A DNA stretch of 64,000 nt, from positions 11,586 to 75,585 of the forward strand of contig CAYSDH010000008.1 in NCBI GenBank assembly GCA_964429805.1, given 5' to 3'. This DNA is from CAYSDH01 sp964429805 (GTDB taxonomy: Bacteria > Bacteroidota > Bacteroidia > Flavobacteriales_D > JABDKJ01). Positions 9,202 through 17,596 of this stretch are shown one piece after another; the first letter of the stretch is position 1; every line of letters starts with the position of its first letter. Made by a program: the position numbers and the translations under genes. The notes under the pieces are model-generated. The model had not been told where the DNA came from. It was given only the letters and a program-made list of their open reading frames with translations, and made no database searches.

Positions 9202-10823
9202 CTGAATACAATCCAAAGTATAATTACACAAACAACTAATAAGGCTGAAGCAATCTTTAAGGAAAGACTGCCTGCTTCTCCTTCAATCTGAACGGTAGAA
9301 CCGCCAACGGTAATGGCGGATATTTTATCCAAATCTGGTTTTTCTGAAGCTCTGCTCACCGCAATCAAAACGAGTGAGCAGATAATGAACAATACAAGTG
9401 CGAAATACAAAAAGTTCATACCAACAAAGACTTGGAGCAATGACGGAAGACTCTCAGGGTTTACCCCTACTTCAAGCGCTAACCTCATGGCGCCAATGGC
9501 GGCACCTACAAGGAGTGCATATTTCGCTCCTTTCGCATTTAGTCTTCTGCTCATTATTCCAAAAAGGAAGACGGCAGCAATGGGTGGCGAGATATATGCC
9601 TGGATGGACTGGAGTTTTTGGAATAAACCTCCATCAATGTGCTTGAAAAGAGGAATCCATGCCATGCCTAAACCGATTAGCACAAGAGTAAATACTCGGC
9701 CGACAAATACGAGCTGACCTTCTCCAGCAGAAGGGTACCGTTTCTTATATATGTCGAGGGTAAAGAGTGTAGAACAAGAATTAAACACAGAGGACAAGGA
9801 ACTCATCAAAGCCGCCATCACTGAGGCAACCATAATACCTTTTAAGCCATGAGGAAGCACATGCATGGTGAGTAATGGTAAGGCTGCATCATAGCCTCCT
9901 TCTTTGAAAGTAAACATGGGCTCAGGGCTTTGAGTTAAGGCAAAAGCCACGACACCGGGCACGATAAAAATAAATAGGGGTAATAACTTTAGATAGCCTG
10001 CCATGATTGACCCTTTTCTGGCATCATCTATTCCTTTGGCGGCAAGCACGCGTTGCACAATAACTTGATCAGTACACCAATACCAAATACCGAGAATGGG
10101 AGCACCGAGAAGAATACCTAACCAAGGGAAGTCTGGATCTGACAGCGGTCTCCATAAATCAAGATGATTGGTACTGACACGAGACACCATTTCACCCCAG
10201 CCTCCAACAGCATCAAGTCCAAACCATGTGACCGCAATACAACCGACAATCAGCACAATGGTCTGCATCAAATCTGTGTAGACTACTGCACGCAAACCAC
10301 CGATAACTGTGTAGAGTCCAGTAAAAATTAATAGGGCGACTGCACTTGCCCAGAAATCAATTCCGATGAATGCTTCTAAAGCGATGCTTCCTGCAAAAAT
10401 GATGAAGGACACCTTGGTTAAGATATACGCAGCAATAGACACCCAAGAGAGGTAACCTCTGGCCCACTTATCATACCTGCGCTCAAGAAACTCGGGCATG
10501 GTATGCACGCCAGACTTCATGTAAAAGGGAACAAAGAACCAAGCCAACAGGATGAGAATTAACGAAGCAAGAAGTTCAAACTGTCCCGCCACAAAATCGC
10601 CACTCGCGCCTTGACCGGCAAGACCAATTAAGTGCTCAGAACCAATATTACTCGCAAATAAAGATGCCCCAATGACAAACCAGCCCAGACTCTTTCCGCC
10701 CAGAAAATAATCTGAGGAATTTTCTCCATCCCTCTTTTTGTAGCTCCAATAGGTGATGGCAAAAATGATTAAGAAATATCCACCTATGACCGTGTAGTCT
10801 AGGTTATCTAGGATTTCATTCAT
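9198..10823 (-). CDS. Sodium/solute symporter (SSS family), probable sugar uptake
   Basis: This 541-residue inner-membrane protein has about 14 hydrophobic helices and the SSS-family lines SDYFLGGKSLGWFVIGASLF, SNIGSEHLIGLAGQGA and TVIGGLRAVVYTDLMQT. Family members move sugars, myo-inositol or organic acids with Na+. In this operon it most likely imports the glucose or other monosaccharide released by the GH3 and clan-A enzymes. It follows the glycosidase gene by 20 bases and its stop overlaps the start of the outer-membrane barrel gene. Confidence 0.9.
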   Translation of the reverse strand: MNEILDNLDYTVIGGYFLIIFAITYWSYKKRDGENSSDYFLGGKSLGWFVIGASLFASNIGSEHLIGLAGQGASGDFVAGQFELLASLILILLAWFFVPFYMKSGVHTMPEFLERRYDKWARGYLSWVSIAAYILTKVSFIIFAGSIALEAFIGIDFWASAVALLIFTGLYTVIGGLRAVVYTDLMQTIVLIVGCIAVTWFGLDAVGGWGEMVSRVSTNHLDLWRPLSDPDFPWLGILLGAPILGIWYWCTDQVIVQRVLAAKGIDDARKGSIMAGYLKLLPLFIFIVPGVVAFALTQSPEPMFTFKEGGYDAALPLLTMHVLPHGLKGIMVASVMAALMSSLSSVFNSCSTLFTLDIYKKRYPSAGEGQLVFVGRVFTLVLIGLGMAWIPLFKHIDGGLFQKLQSIQAYISPPIAAVFLFGIMSRRLNAKGAKYALLVGAAIGAMRLALEVGVNPESLPSLLQVFVGMNFLYFALVLFIICSLVLIAVSRASEKPDLDKISAITVGGSTVQIEGEAGSLSLKIASALLVVCVIILWIVFR

Positions 10824-10843
10824 TGGGTTAATCCAAGTCTAGT

Positions 10844-12178
10844 TCAATCAATTGGTAAGTCGAGCGTGCGTGTTTTAAACTCAACAGTTCTGGCTTGCTC
10901 TGCCTGCGCTGGTCGTGGTAATGCGTAAAACGGGATGTTGGCGGCCGCAAAGTGCTCCTTTCCGTCATACACAAATACGTAAAGCCTGTATGGCCCTTCT
11001 CTTTTTGGAACACGGAATTTGGCTCCCGTCTTTCCAGATTTTTTCAACCCACAGTTGACCATCGAAGGCTGACCTTCTGCATCACCTCCAGACTTTTTGT
11101 CTGTGCTCTCTGGTCTTACTGCCCATCTTATACTGAGGCGATCTCCGTCTTTGTCTGTGACCGCAACCTGAGCGCTCACCACATCTTGTGCTGTGAGGTA
11201 AATGTTTTCTGAGGCCTTTTTTCCATCGAGCGTGATAGACTCTAAAGTAGGTGCAGAATTAGAAGGCTCATTGCCCCAACATCGACTTATGGCATCTACT
11301 GCTTCACTCGACTCTCCATCTTTTGTAAAGAGTCCATACCACGTACTGGTGGTCTCTTGCTTTTGTCCCCACAAGAATGCGTACGAACCAATGCAAAACT
11401 CAGGGTCACCGGCAATGTGCTCCGTATACCTTGTGGTGAAGGATGCGGCCTTCTCCTTACTTGTCTGTTCTATTGGTATACCAAACTCTGTGTTGGGCGA
11501 CTCCCAGTGTCCGTTGACACCCCACTCGGTAATCATGTACGGTCCGTTCCAACCAAACTTATTGATGTTGCCCTTCACTTTTCCGATGTCGCCATATGTA
11601 TTGACACAGTATATATCAATGTCTGGCGCTTTCTCCAGAATTAACTCGACCTCTTTGGCATCAAGGCCTGCAGTCACTGTAGATGTTGGATGGTTAGGAT
11701 CAATTTCGTGAATCATTTTAGCAATGTCTTGCACGGCATCCCACACGTTTGTGTTGCTGTAATTTAGATCCACCTCATTTCCGACACCCCACATCAACAA
11801 GGCCGGATGATCTTTAAATCTCTCTACTACTTTTCTAAATCCTTCAAGCTGTTTTCTAACGGCCAGCTTATTGTCATAATCAAAACCGTGGCGCTCATGC
11901 TGCACCCAAAGACCGAGCATTACCGTGATTCCTTTTGACTCTGCTTCATCAAGAATCTCTTGAGCGTTTTCGGCACCCCAAGTTCGAATAGAGTTCCCTC
12001 CTATTTCGAGTAATTTATCTAGGTACACATGACCACCTCCGCCTTTAACGAAGTATGGTTGGCCACCTCTATACATCTGCCATTTATCGGCCTCCTTTTT
12101 CACTTCCACTTTGACAACTTGAGTGTGGGCAGATAAAAAACTGATTAGAAAAGCGACTGTGAGTGCGGTTAATCTCAT
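10844..12178 (-). CDS. Secreted clan-A glycoside hydrolase (GH2/GH5-like TIM barrel)
   Basis: The 444-residue protein has a Sec signal (ending SAHTQ) and a TIM barrel of the GH2-C/GH5 type. The acid/base is Glu135 in MWGVGNEVDLN and the nucleophile is Glu218 in MITEWGVNGHWE. A C-terminal Ig-like or CBM-like domain starts near residue 315 (NSAPTLESITLDGK). The bonds cut cannot be told from sequence; a beta-glucan, such as laminarin-type or mixed-linkage material, is possible given the GH3 partner. Its ATG overlaps the stop of the regulator gene by four bases, so the two are coupled. Confidence 0.85.
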   Translation of the reverse strand: MRLTALTVAFLISFLSAHTQVVKVEVKKEADKWQMYRGGQPYFVKGGGGHVYLDKLLEIGGNSIRTWGAENAQEILDEAESKGITVMLGLWVQHERHGFDYDNKLAVRKQLEGFRKVVERFKDHPALLMWGVGNEVDLNYSNTNVWDAVQDIAKMIHEIDPNHPTSTVTAGLDAKEVELILEKAPDIDIYCVNTYGDIGKVKGNINKFGWNGPYMITEWGVNGHWESPNTEFGIPIEQTSKEKAASFTTRYTEHIAGDPEFCIGSYAFLWGQKQETTSTWYGLFTKDGESSEAVDAISRCWGNEPSNSAPTLESITLDGKKASENIYLTAQDVVSAQVAVTDKDGDRLSIRWAVRPESTDKKSGGDAEGQPSMVNCGLKKSGKTGAKFRVPKREGPYRLYVFVYDGKEHFAAANIPFYALPRPAQAEQARTVEFKTRTLDLPID

Positions 12179-12900
12179 ATTTCAAATGTTGTGTCTTGCG
12201 TCACTTCTTGATTTAACTTGTAGAGTTTTGCTGGTCTGTGCGACACATTAACTCTTGATTCTTCTAAAGGAATCAACGCTTTAGTGGACAGAATCTTCTT
12301 TCTGAAATTCCCTTTGTCAAACTTCTTGTCAAGCACTTGCTCATAAAGCACCTGTATGTCGTTGAGGGTAAATTTTGCTGGCAGCATCTCAAATCCAATT
12401 GGACGCATGCGCATACGCTCGCGAAACTTCTCAAGCGTGTTTTCCAAAATACTTTTGTGGTCAAAGGCCAACTCTGGAATGGCGGTCACATCGTGCCACT
12501 CCAGCTGATCAGCCCATGAGGAGGCCTGAGGATTATAATCCTGGATTTTGACTAAGGCATAATAAGATACCGTAATCACACGTCCGGTCGGGTGACGATT
12601 GACCCTACCAAAGGCATGCATTTGTTCTATAAACAGATTGTCTATACCTGTAAGGTCTTTAAGTACTCGAGACGAGGCATCATCGAGATTCTCATCGGGG
12701 TACATGAGGTCACCTGGCAGGGCCCACTTGCCGATAAAGGGCTCAGCTCCACGCTGAATAAGAAGTACCTTAAGAGACTCCCCGTCAAATCCGAAAATGG
12801 CGCAATCTACAGAGAGAGCACAGGTGAAGAAATCATCTATAGGTATGGAATAACCGTAGTCCCGCACTCCATTAACTTGGTTCTTGTCTGTTTTATGCAT
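12175..12900 (-). CDS. Nudix-domain transcriptional regulator (NrtR/AraR type)
   Basis: Residues 25-150 form a Nudix fold and residues 160-230 a winged helix (TLNDIQVLYEQVLDKKFDKG), the architecture of NrtR and the Bacteroidota AraR-like repressors. The Nudix box is degenerate: the REUXEE core is replaced by RVLKDL, so hydrolase activity is unlikely and the domain probably senses a ligand. As first gene of the glycan operon it most likely represses its own operon and responds to a sugar or sugar derivative. A perfect palindrome (12949-12967) lies just upstream of its start. Transfer of this role from the family is inference. Confidence 0.85.
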   Translation of the reverse strand: MHKTDKNQVNGVRDYGYSIPIDDFFTCALSVDCAIFGFDGESLKVLLIQRGAEPFIGKWALPGDLMYPDENLDDASSRVLKDLTGIDNLFIEQMHAFGRVNRHPTGRVITVSYYALVKIQDYNPQASSWADQLEWHDVTAIPELAFDHKSILENTLEKFRERMRMRPIGFEMLPAKFTLNDIQVLYEQVLDKKFDKGNFRKKILSTKALIPLEESRVNVSHRPAKLYKLNQEVTQDTTFEI

Positions 12901-12925
12901 CCGTCAAATATTGGGTCTTTCAAGA

Positions 12926-12933
12926 CAAATATA
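12926..12933 (-). promoter_or_regulatory. Bacteroidota -7 box for the glycan operon
   Basis: On the minus strand this reads TATATTTG, a perfect match to the Bacteroidota consensus TAnnTTTG, 25 bases upstream of the regulator ATG. It overlaps the half-site TATAGTG (12930-12936) and lies next to the palindromic operator, so a bound repressor would block it. A clear -33 TTG is not visible. Confidence 0.55.
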
Positions 12934-12948
12934 GTGTATTAATCAACT

Positions 12949-12967
12949 TATAGTAAGATGTACTATA
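12949..12967. promoter_or_regulatory. Palindromic operator, probably for the Nudix regulator
   Basis: TATAGTA-AGATG-TACTATA is a perfect 7-base inverted repeat with a 5-base spacer, placed between the divergent starts at 12900 and 13007. Further half-sites flank it on both sides: TATAGTG at 12930-12936 and TACTATC at 12979-12985. This gives a symmetric array of four. The position suits repression of both the operon and the divergent secreted protein. Assignment to the Nudix regulator rests on adjacency. Confidence 0.6.
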
Positions 12968-13006
12968 TTTAAAGAGAATACTATCTTTACAAAAAAATTG
13001 AATCCA

Positions 13007-14005
13007 ATGAAAAAGTCAATACTTGCCCTCACAGCTTTATTTGCATGCACGCTAGCCTTTGCTCAAAACAATGTCACTTTCCAAGTAGATATGAGTGAAT
13101 ACACAGGTCCAGCATTCACGATGGTTAACCTCAATGGTGGTTTTAATGGATGGTGTGGAGAATGTGCCATTATGGAAGATTTGGATAATGACATGGTCTA
13201 TGAGTTAACGGTAGAAGACCTACCAGAAGGACCGATAGAATACAAGTTTACTACTGACGGGTGGACGAATGAAGAGGTTTTTAACCCTGGTGGAACCTGC
13301 ACGCAGACTACTGGTCAATTTACCAACCGTATTCATCAAGTAACAGGAGATGAGACGCTACCTGTGGTATGCTGGAATAGCTGTGACGCCTGTGGTGCAC
13401 CTCCAACTTCAGCTAACGTTACGTTTCAAGTAGACATGTCAGAGTACGCTGGTGCTTACACCACTGTAAACCTTAACGGTACTTTTAATGGCTGGTGCGG
13501 TGAGTGCGCGCCTATGGCTGACGATAATGGAGATTTGATTTACTCAATAGTAGTGAACGTGCCAGTTGACACAATCGAGTATAAGTTTACTGTTGACGGA
13601 TGGACAGATGAGGAGATGCTGACTCCAGGTTCAGACTGTACTGTTTCTGTAGATGTATTCACCAACAGATTTTTTGTTCCATCAGAAGATGTTGAGCTTG
13701 ATGTGGTATGTTGGAATGACTGCGCTGCGTGCGGCACAGTGATAGACAACATAGACGAGTTAAGTCTTAATGATGTAATGACTGTTTCAAACAACGGAAC
13801 ATATATGACTTGTGCGCTCAAAGATGAAAGCCTTGTCAATGAGCAATTGATGATTTTTGATGCTCAGGGTAAAATCATTTTATCAGAGAATCTAGTCAAC
13901 ATGACTACAAATCTTGACATCTCCACGCTGAGCGAGGGAGTCTACATGCTAATGATGGCGACTGAGTCAGGAAGAATTTCCGACCGCATTGTCATCATGA
14001 GATAA
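13007..14005 (+). CDS. T9SS-secreted protein with two glucan-binding-like modules
   Basis: After a signal peptide (LFACTLAFAQ) come two related modules of about 105 residues. Both contain VTFQVDMSEY, a stretch close to LNGxFNGWCGEC, the run EYKFTxDGWTxEE, and a closing VVCWNxCxACG. This is the CBM48/AMPK-glycogen-binding-like beta-sandwich often found in secreted Bacteroidota enzymes, but here no catalytic domain is attached. The last 80 residues are a T9SS sorting domain ending in RIVIMR. A TTG at 12998 is in frame; ATG at 13007 followed by KKS is the better start. It shares its upstream region and operator with the glycan operon, so it may be a co-regulated surface glucan binder. Confidence 0.8.
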   Translation: MKKSILALTALFACTLAFAQNNVTFQVDMSEYTGPAFTMVNLNGGFNGWCGECAIMEDLDNDMVYELTVEDLPEGPIEYKFTTDGWTNEEVFNPGGTCTQTTGQFTNRIHQVTGDETLPVVCWNSCDACGAPPTSANVTFQVDMSEYAGAYTTVNLNGTFNGWCGECAPMADDNGDLIYSIVVNVPVDTIEYKFTVDGWTDEEMLTPGSDCTVSVDVFTNRFFVPSEDVELDVVCWNDCAACGTVIDNIDELSLNDVMTVSNNGTYMTCALKDESLVNEQLMIFDAQGKIILSENLVNMTTNLDISTLSEGVYMLMMATESGRISDRIVIMR

Positions 14006-14581
14006 GGAGGTGACCTTCTTTCTTCTAATTCTGCGTATTACTCTGTAGGTCACAAACAAGATGACCAACACGGCTAGAATGGCGAGCACTGGTATAAACA
14101 CTGCCAATGCTGTCATTCCGACCGAGGCTCCGGTTTCTACTGTACTTATTATTGGATTAGCTATACCTCCGGTGGTGGCGGTCGATGCTACTCTGGTCAC
14201 TGCCGAGGAGCCCTTGATAAGTCCTGCCACTCCTCCTCCTGCTATAAGGGCAATGGTCCACTGAAGAAGTGGCTCCATCTCAACCATGGTGCTAAAGGAA
14301 ATAAGTGTACCCGCTGCGGCCGCAAGAGGCACGGCAATAGTATCAAGGAGATTGTCTACAAACGGAATGTAATAGGCAAATACTTCAATGACACTTGCTA
14401 CTCCAAATGTGATTAGTGCAGGCAAGTCACCGAGCCAGGTAAAGCTGTCAGAAAAATTTTCAATGCCTATACCGAAGTAAGAAAGAAGACTTACGCCAAA
14501 TAAAGGAATGAAGACTCTGAAACCGCAGGCCGCTGCCAATCCGATTCCAAGTGCGATAGATAATATTAGTTCAAAAGTCAT
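13967..14581 (-). CDS. DUF4126 membrane protein
   Basis: The 204-residue protein has about five hydrophobic segments and the DUF4126 pattern: an N-terminal GLAAACGFRVFIPLFGVSLL, then LLDTIAVPLAAAAGTLISF, then a glycine-rich stretch and a basic tail (RRIRRKK). The family is widespread and its function unknown. Its 3' end overlaps the convergent secreted-protein gene by 39 bases, so the two transcripts are antisense over their ends. Confidence 0.85.
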   Translation of the reverse strand: MTFELILSIALGIGLAAACGFRVFIPLFGVSLLSYFGIGIENFSDSFTWLGDLPALITFGVASVIEVFAYYIPFVDNLLDTIAVPLAAAAGTLISFSTMVEMEPLLQWTIALIAGGGVAGLIKGSSAVTRVASTATTGGIANPIISTVETGASVGMTALAVFIPVLAILAVLVILFVTYRVIRRIRRKKVTSLSHDDNAVGNSS

Positions 14582-14605
14582 TTCTCAATTTTAGTTTAGT
14601 ACGAT

Positions 14606-14615
14606 NNNNNNNNNN
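14606..14615. other. Assembly gap (10 N)
   Basis: Ten undetermined bases lie between the DUF4126 start and the terminator of the next gene. The fixed length suggests a scaffold join rather than ambiguous reads, so the true distance here is unknown. Confidence 0.95.
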
Positions 14616-14650
14616 GCTACAATTTAGACAGTTTTCAGCCGCTTTGTCAC

Positions 14651-14679
14651 AAAAAAGGCCCGAATCAATGATTCGGGCC
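14651..14679 (-). terminator. Intrinsic terminator of the repeat-rich secreted protein
   Basis: GGCCCGAATC (14657-14666) and GATTCGGGCC (14670-14679) form a perfect 10-base stem with a three-base loop. On the minus strand it is followed by six T (A run at 14651-14656). It lies 22 bases past the stop of the gene at 14702. Confidence 0.9.
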
Positions 14680-14701
14680 TGACATAAAATCTAAAATCAG
14701 T

Positions 14702-16849
14702 TTAGTGCTTTATCAGCGTTTTTGAGACTCTTGACGCTCCATTATTAATCATCACCACATACATGCCAGCCTCTAAAGTTGACACATCAATGGTGCGTGT
14801 CACATTTGCATTAAGCAGCTGAACATCACTCACCTGACGCCCGGTCACATCAATTAAAACGATTGATACTGCAAGGTCACCGTGGTTATTGACCGTTAAG
14901 TCTTGCTCTGCAGGATTAGGATAAATGCTCACTGTCTGCAACAACATTTGCTCATCAAGTGAGACCACACATGGTGGGCCTTCAGTTACTCGAACTACCT
15001 CAATAGAATTTGAGATATCGAAGCATCCAGTAAAGCCACTCACATTAGCACCTAGTTCCAAACCACCAACTGTGCCATCAAAACTCATGTGATGCACCAA
15101 GCATGTTCCTGCTGGAGCATTGTCAAAATCAACATCCGTGTATGATGCCGGAAGACCTAATATCACTCCACTGTCATCAGTCACTATCCACTGAGAACTG
15201 CCCGTATTACCAGCTAGAGTAATTGCGCCAGCATCAATAAAGTCGGCAATACTGTCACCCACACAGAAACTGAATGGACCACCGCTCAATTGACCACCAA
15301 ACACGGTACAGCTATCACAATTTTGTCTCACTACGGTGATAAAATCATCAGAAAGGTCGTAGCAACCTTCCAGGTCTTGAAGCGCATTCATGCCTGGCTC
15401 GAGGCCAACTAATCCATCTTGATAACTCAGGTGCCAGATTAAACAGGTCCCCGGAGCGGCTGCATTAAAGTCAACCTCATCTGGACTTAATGGCAATTCT
15501 AGAATCATTCCCGCATCATCAGTCAATAGCCACTGGTTTAACGGTCCGCTGTTACCACTAACTATTTCATTAGAAACGAAATCTGGAACAGAGTCCAAGC
15601 AGAATTCATACATGGCCGATCCTACAGACCCTCCGTCAACAACGCAGGAGTCGCAAAACTGGCGCGTGACCGTTACAAAATCGTCAGAGAAATCAAAGCA
15701 TCCAGCCAGTCCAGAGACGTTCATTCCTGTTTCGAGACCTGTTAAGCCTTCCTCATATGCCAAGTGCCAGATAAGACATACTCCCGCTCCAGCTGCATTG
15801 AAATCAACCTCATCTGGGATAGTTGGTAGACCGAGTATCGATCCTGACTGGTCTGTCACCACCCATTGGGTCAAATCACCTTGAAAATCTTGCGCAGTTA
15901 AGCCATCAACAAAATCTGGAATACTGTCTATGCAAAATTCAAAGTCCTGAGCACCTATAACTCCACCTTGCACTAAACAAGGGTCACACTCTATTCTGTC
16001 GACAGTAATACTATTTGAAAAATCAAAACAGCCCATGAGATCAGTCAAGGCATTATTACCCACGGCAAGTCCCTGAATGGTGTCTTCATAACTCAGGTGC
16101 CAAATCAAACACGTACCAATACCAAAGGCATTAAAGTCCACATCTTCAGGCGCATTAGGAAGGTCCACTATGACACCCTGTCCAGTTGTAATAACATACT
16201 GGCTGCTACTGCCCGAGTTGGCAGCGAGAAAGATGTTTGCAACGAAGTCAGGCACTGAGTCTACACAAAACTCGAAAGGACCTCCATCAAGAATTCCTCC
16301 CTCAACCATACAGGCCGCGCCAGTTCCATTCTCCGCACAAATAGATGGATTTGCTTGGGCTACCCAACTAGCTGAACCATCACCTGCACCGGCATACTCC
16401 ATAGATTGGCCTGCGCTTAGGGCAGGAAAGAAATCTCCAGCCGTCCATATTCCAGCATTCTGGGCTACGCCAGAACGTTGATGTCCACTAGACCCCCACT
16501 CTACATAATCTAACATGGATAGCGGGTTGGAGAAATCTCCGTTAATGTAGAGTCCGAGCTCTCCATCACCCATATTTAGATTATTAAAATTATCAACCAC
16601 AAGGATATCTCCGGGCATCATCATCGTGTTACCGCAGATTACATTTCCTTGCGCAATCATCATGTAACTTGGGAAGTTACAGAGTTGGTACATGGATACA
16701 TCAACTGTGGCACCTCCTACATTTTTTAACTCGACTGTACCGTTAGGCAAAATCTCGTTAATCACCACCGAGTCTTGAGCTGATAGGTTAATAGAACTAA
16801 CTGTAAAGACAAAAGCCAGCAGCATATTAAAGTAATTTCTTCTTTCCAT
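14702..16849 (-). CDS. T9SS-secreted protein: lamin-tail domain plus four repeats
   Basis: The 715-residue protein has a signal peptide, then a lamin-tail-like domain at about 27-170 (SVVINEILPNGTVELKN, then YVEWGSSGHQRSG). Four repeats of about 105-110 residues follow. Each begins GG-x5-FxFCxDSxxDFV and contains CLIWHLSY or a close variant, DVDFNA and GCFDxS, and ends near a Cys-x2-Cys pair. The C-terminus is a T9SS sorting domain (SIYPNPAEQDLTV, ending VSKTLIKH). The repeats have no recognised function; the regular cysteines suggest disulfide-stabilised extracellular modules, perhaps adhesive. The gene is monocistronic, with its own terminator. Confidence 0.8.
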   Translation of the reverse strand: MERRNYFNMLLAFVFTVSSINLSAQDSVVINEILPNGTVELKNVGGATVDVSMYQLCNFPSYMMIAQGNVICGNTMMMPGDILVVDNFNNLNMGDGELGLYINGDFSNPLSMLDYVEWGSSGHQRSGVAQNAGIWTAGDFFPALSAGQSMEYAGAGDGSASWVAQANPSICAENGTGAACMVEGGILDGGPFEFCVDSVPDFVANIFLAANSGSSSQYVITTGQGVIVDLPNAPEDVDFNAFGIGTCLIWHLSYEDTIQGLAVGNNALTDLMGCFDFSNSITVDRIECDPCLVQGGVIGAQDFEFCIDSIPDFVDGLTAQDFQGDLTQWVVTDQSGSILGLPTIPDEVDFNAAGAGVCLIWHLAYEEGLTGLETGMNVSGLAGCFDFSDDFVTVTRQFCDSCVVDGGSVGSAMYEFCLDSVPDFVSNEIVSGNSGPLNQWLLTDDAGMILELPLSPDEVDFNAAAPGTCLIWHLSYQDGLVGLEPGMNALQDLEGCYDLSDDFITVVRQNCDSCTVFGGQLSGGPFSFCVGDSIADFIDAGAITLAGNTGSSQWIVTDDSGVILGLPASYTDVDFDNAPAGTCLVHHMSFDGTVGGLELGANVSGFTGCFDISNSIEVVRVTEGPPCVVSLDEQMLLQTVSIYPNPAEQDLTVNNHGDLAVSIVLIDVTGRQVSDVQLLNANVTRTIDVSTLEAGMYVVMINNGASRVSKTLIKH

Positions 16850-16932
16850 AGGATGTAGGTTTTAAATGAATTTTGATGCAAGAAAGGAAGGAAATGTCAC
16901 AAGACCATCACAAATTCGACCAACAATTGAAA

Positions 16933-17154
16933 TCAAGGCACGGGATCATAACCATCTCCTCCCCAAGGGTGACAGCTGGAAATTCGCTTGAGCCCTAACC
17001 AGAGACCCTTGAGCGGCCCGTGCTTTTGTAATGCCTCTATCATGTAATTGGAACACGAGGGTGAGTACCTACATGTGGCTGGAAAAATCGGTGAGATTAC
17101 CCACTGATATACCTTCACCGGAAAAATCAAACAGGTGGCGAAAAACTTAGTCAT
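16933..17154 (-). CDS. yidD: Membrane protein insertion efficiency factor YidD
   Basis: This 73-residue protein matches YidD almost throughout: YQWVISPIFPATCRYSPSCS, then YMIEALQKHGPLKGLWLGL and a closing CHPWGGDGYDPVP. It has an amphipathic N-terminal helix and the conserved cysteines. YidD assists YidC-dependent membrane insertion. It overlaps the end of aroQ by eight bases, so the two are probably co-transcribed. Confidence 0.95.
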   Translation of the reverse strand: MTKFFATCLIFPVKVYQWVISPIFPATCRYSPSCSNYMIEALQKHGPLKGLWLGLKRISSCHPWGGDGYDPVP

Positions 17155-17572
17155 GCTTTGAAACGAAGTGCGACAAGGCCAATCGGTAGCCGTCTAATCC
17201 AAAACCTGCGATGACACCAAGACAGTTGCCCGCCATTTTAGACTCTTTCCTGTATTCTTCTCGGGCGTGCACGTTGGAAATATGCACCTCAATCACTTCT
17301 GATTTTATAGCCGCTATGGCATCTGCAATGGCCACAGAGGTATGCGTATACCCGCCAGCATTCAGAATAATTCCGTCAACAGTAAAGCCAACTTTCTGCA
17401 AGTGATCTATTAATTCGCCTTCGACATTACTCTGAAAGTAGTCTATTTCTATATCAGCAAATGAGGCTCTTAATTCTGACAGATAGCTCTCAAAATTTTT
17501 GTCACCATATATCTCTGGCTCTCTTTGGCCTAGCAGATTTAAGTTAGGCCCGTTGATAATTGCAATGCGCAT
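17147..17572 (-). CDS. aroQ: 3-dehydroquinate dehydratase, type II
   Basis: The enzyme converts 3-dehydroquinate to 3-dehydroshikimate in the shikimate pathway. The 141-residue length fits the type II family. Visible marks are the N-terminal INGPNLNLLGQREPEIYG (with the catalytic Tyr), FQSNVEGELID, ILNAGGYTHTSVAIADA and VHISNVHAREEYRKES. Shikimate kinase is encoded elsewhere in the window (34947-35474). The ATG at 17570-17572 directly abuts the divergent recombinase gene. Confidence 0.97.
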   Translation of the reverse strand: MRIAIINGPNLNLLGQREPEIYGDKNFESYLSELRASFADIEIDYFQSNVEGELIDHLQKVGFTVDGIILNAGGYTHTSVAIADAIAAIKSEVIEVHISNVHAREEYRKESKMAGNCLGVIAGFGLDGYRLALSHFVSKHD

Positions 17573-17596
17573 GTGGCAAAGGACGTTAAAATATGC

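Noticed and set aside
11202..11711. A 169-residue plus-strand open frame
   Set aside because: It is antisense to the clan-A glycosidase gene, whose catalytic motifs show the minus strand is coding.
13000..16849. A CRISPR array from the regular spacing of repeats
   Set aside because: The repeats at 13007-14005 and 14702-16849 are long and protein-coding; no short direct repeats with unique spacers were found anywhere in the window.
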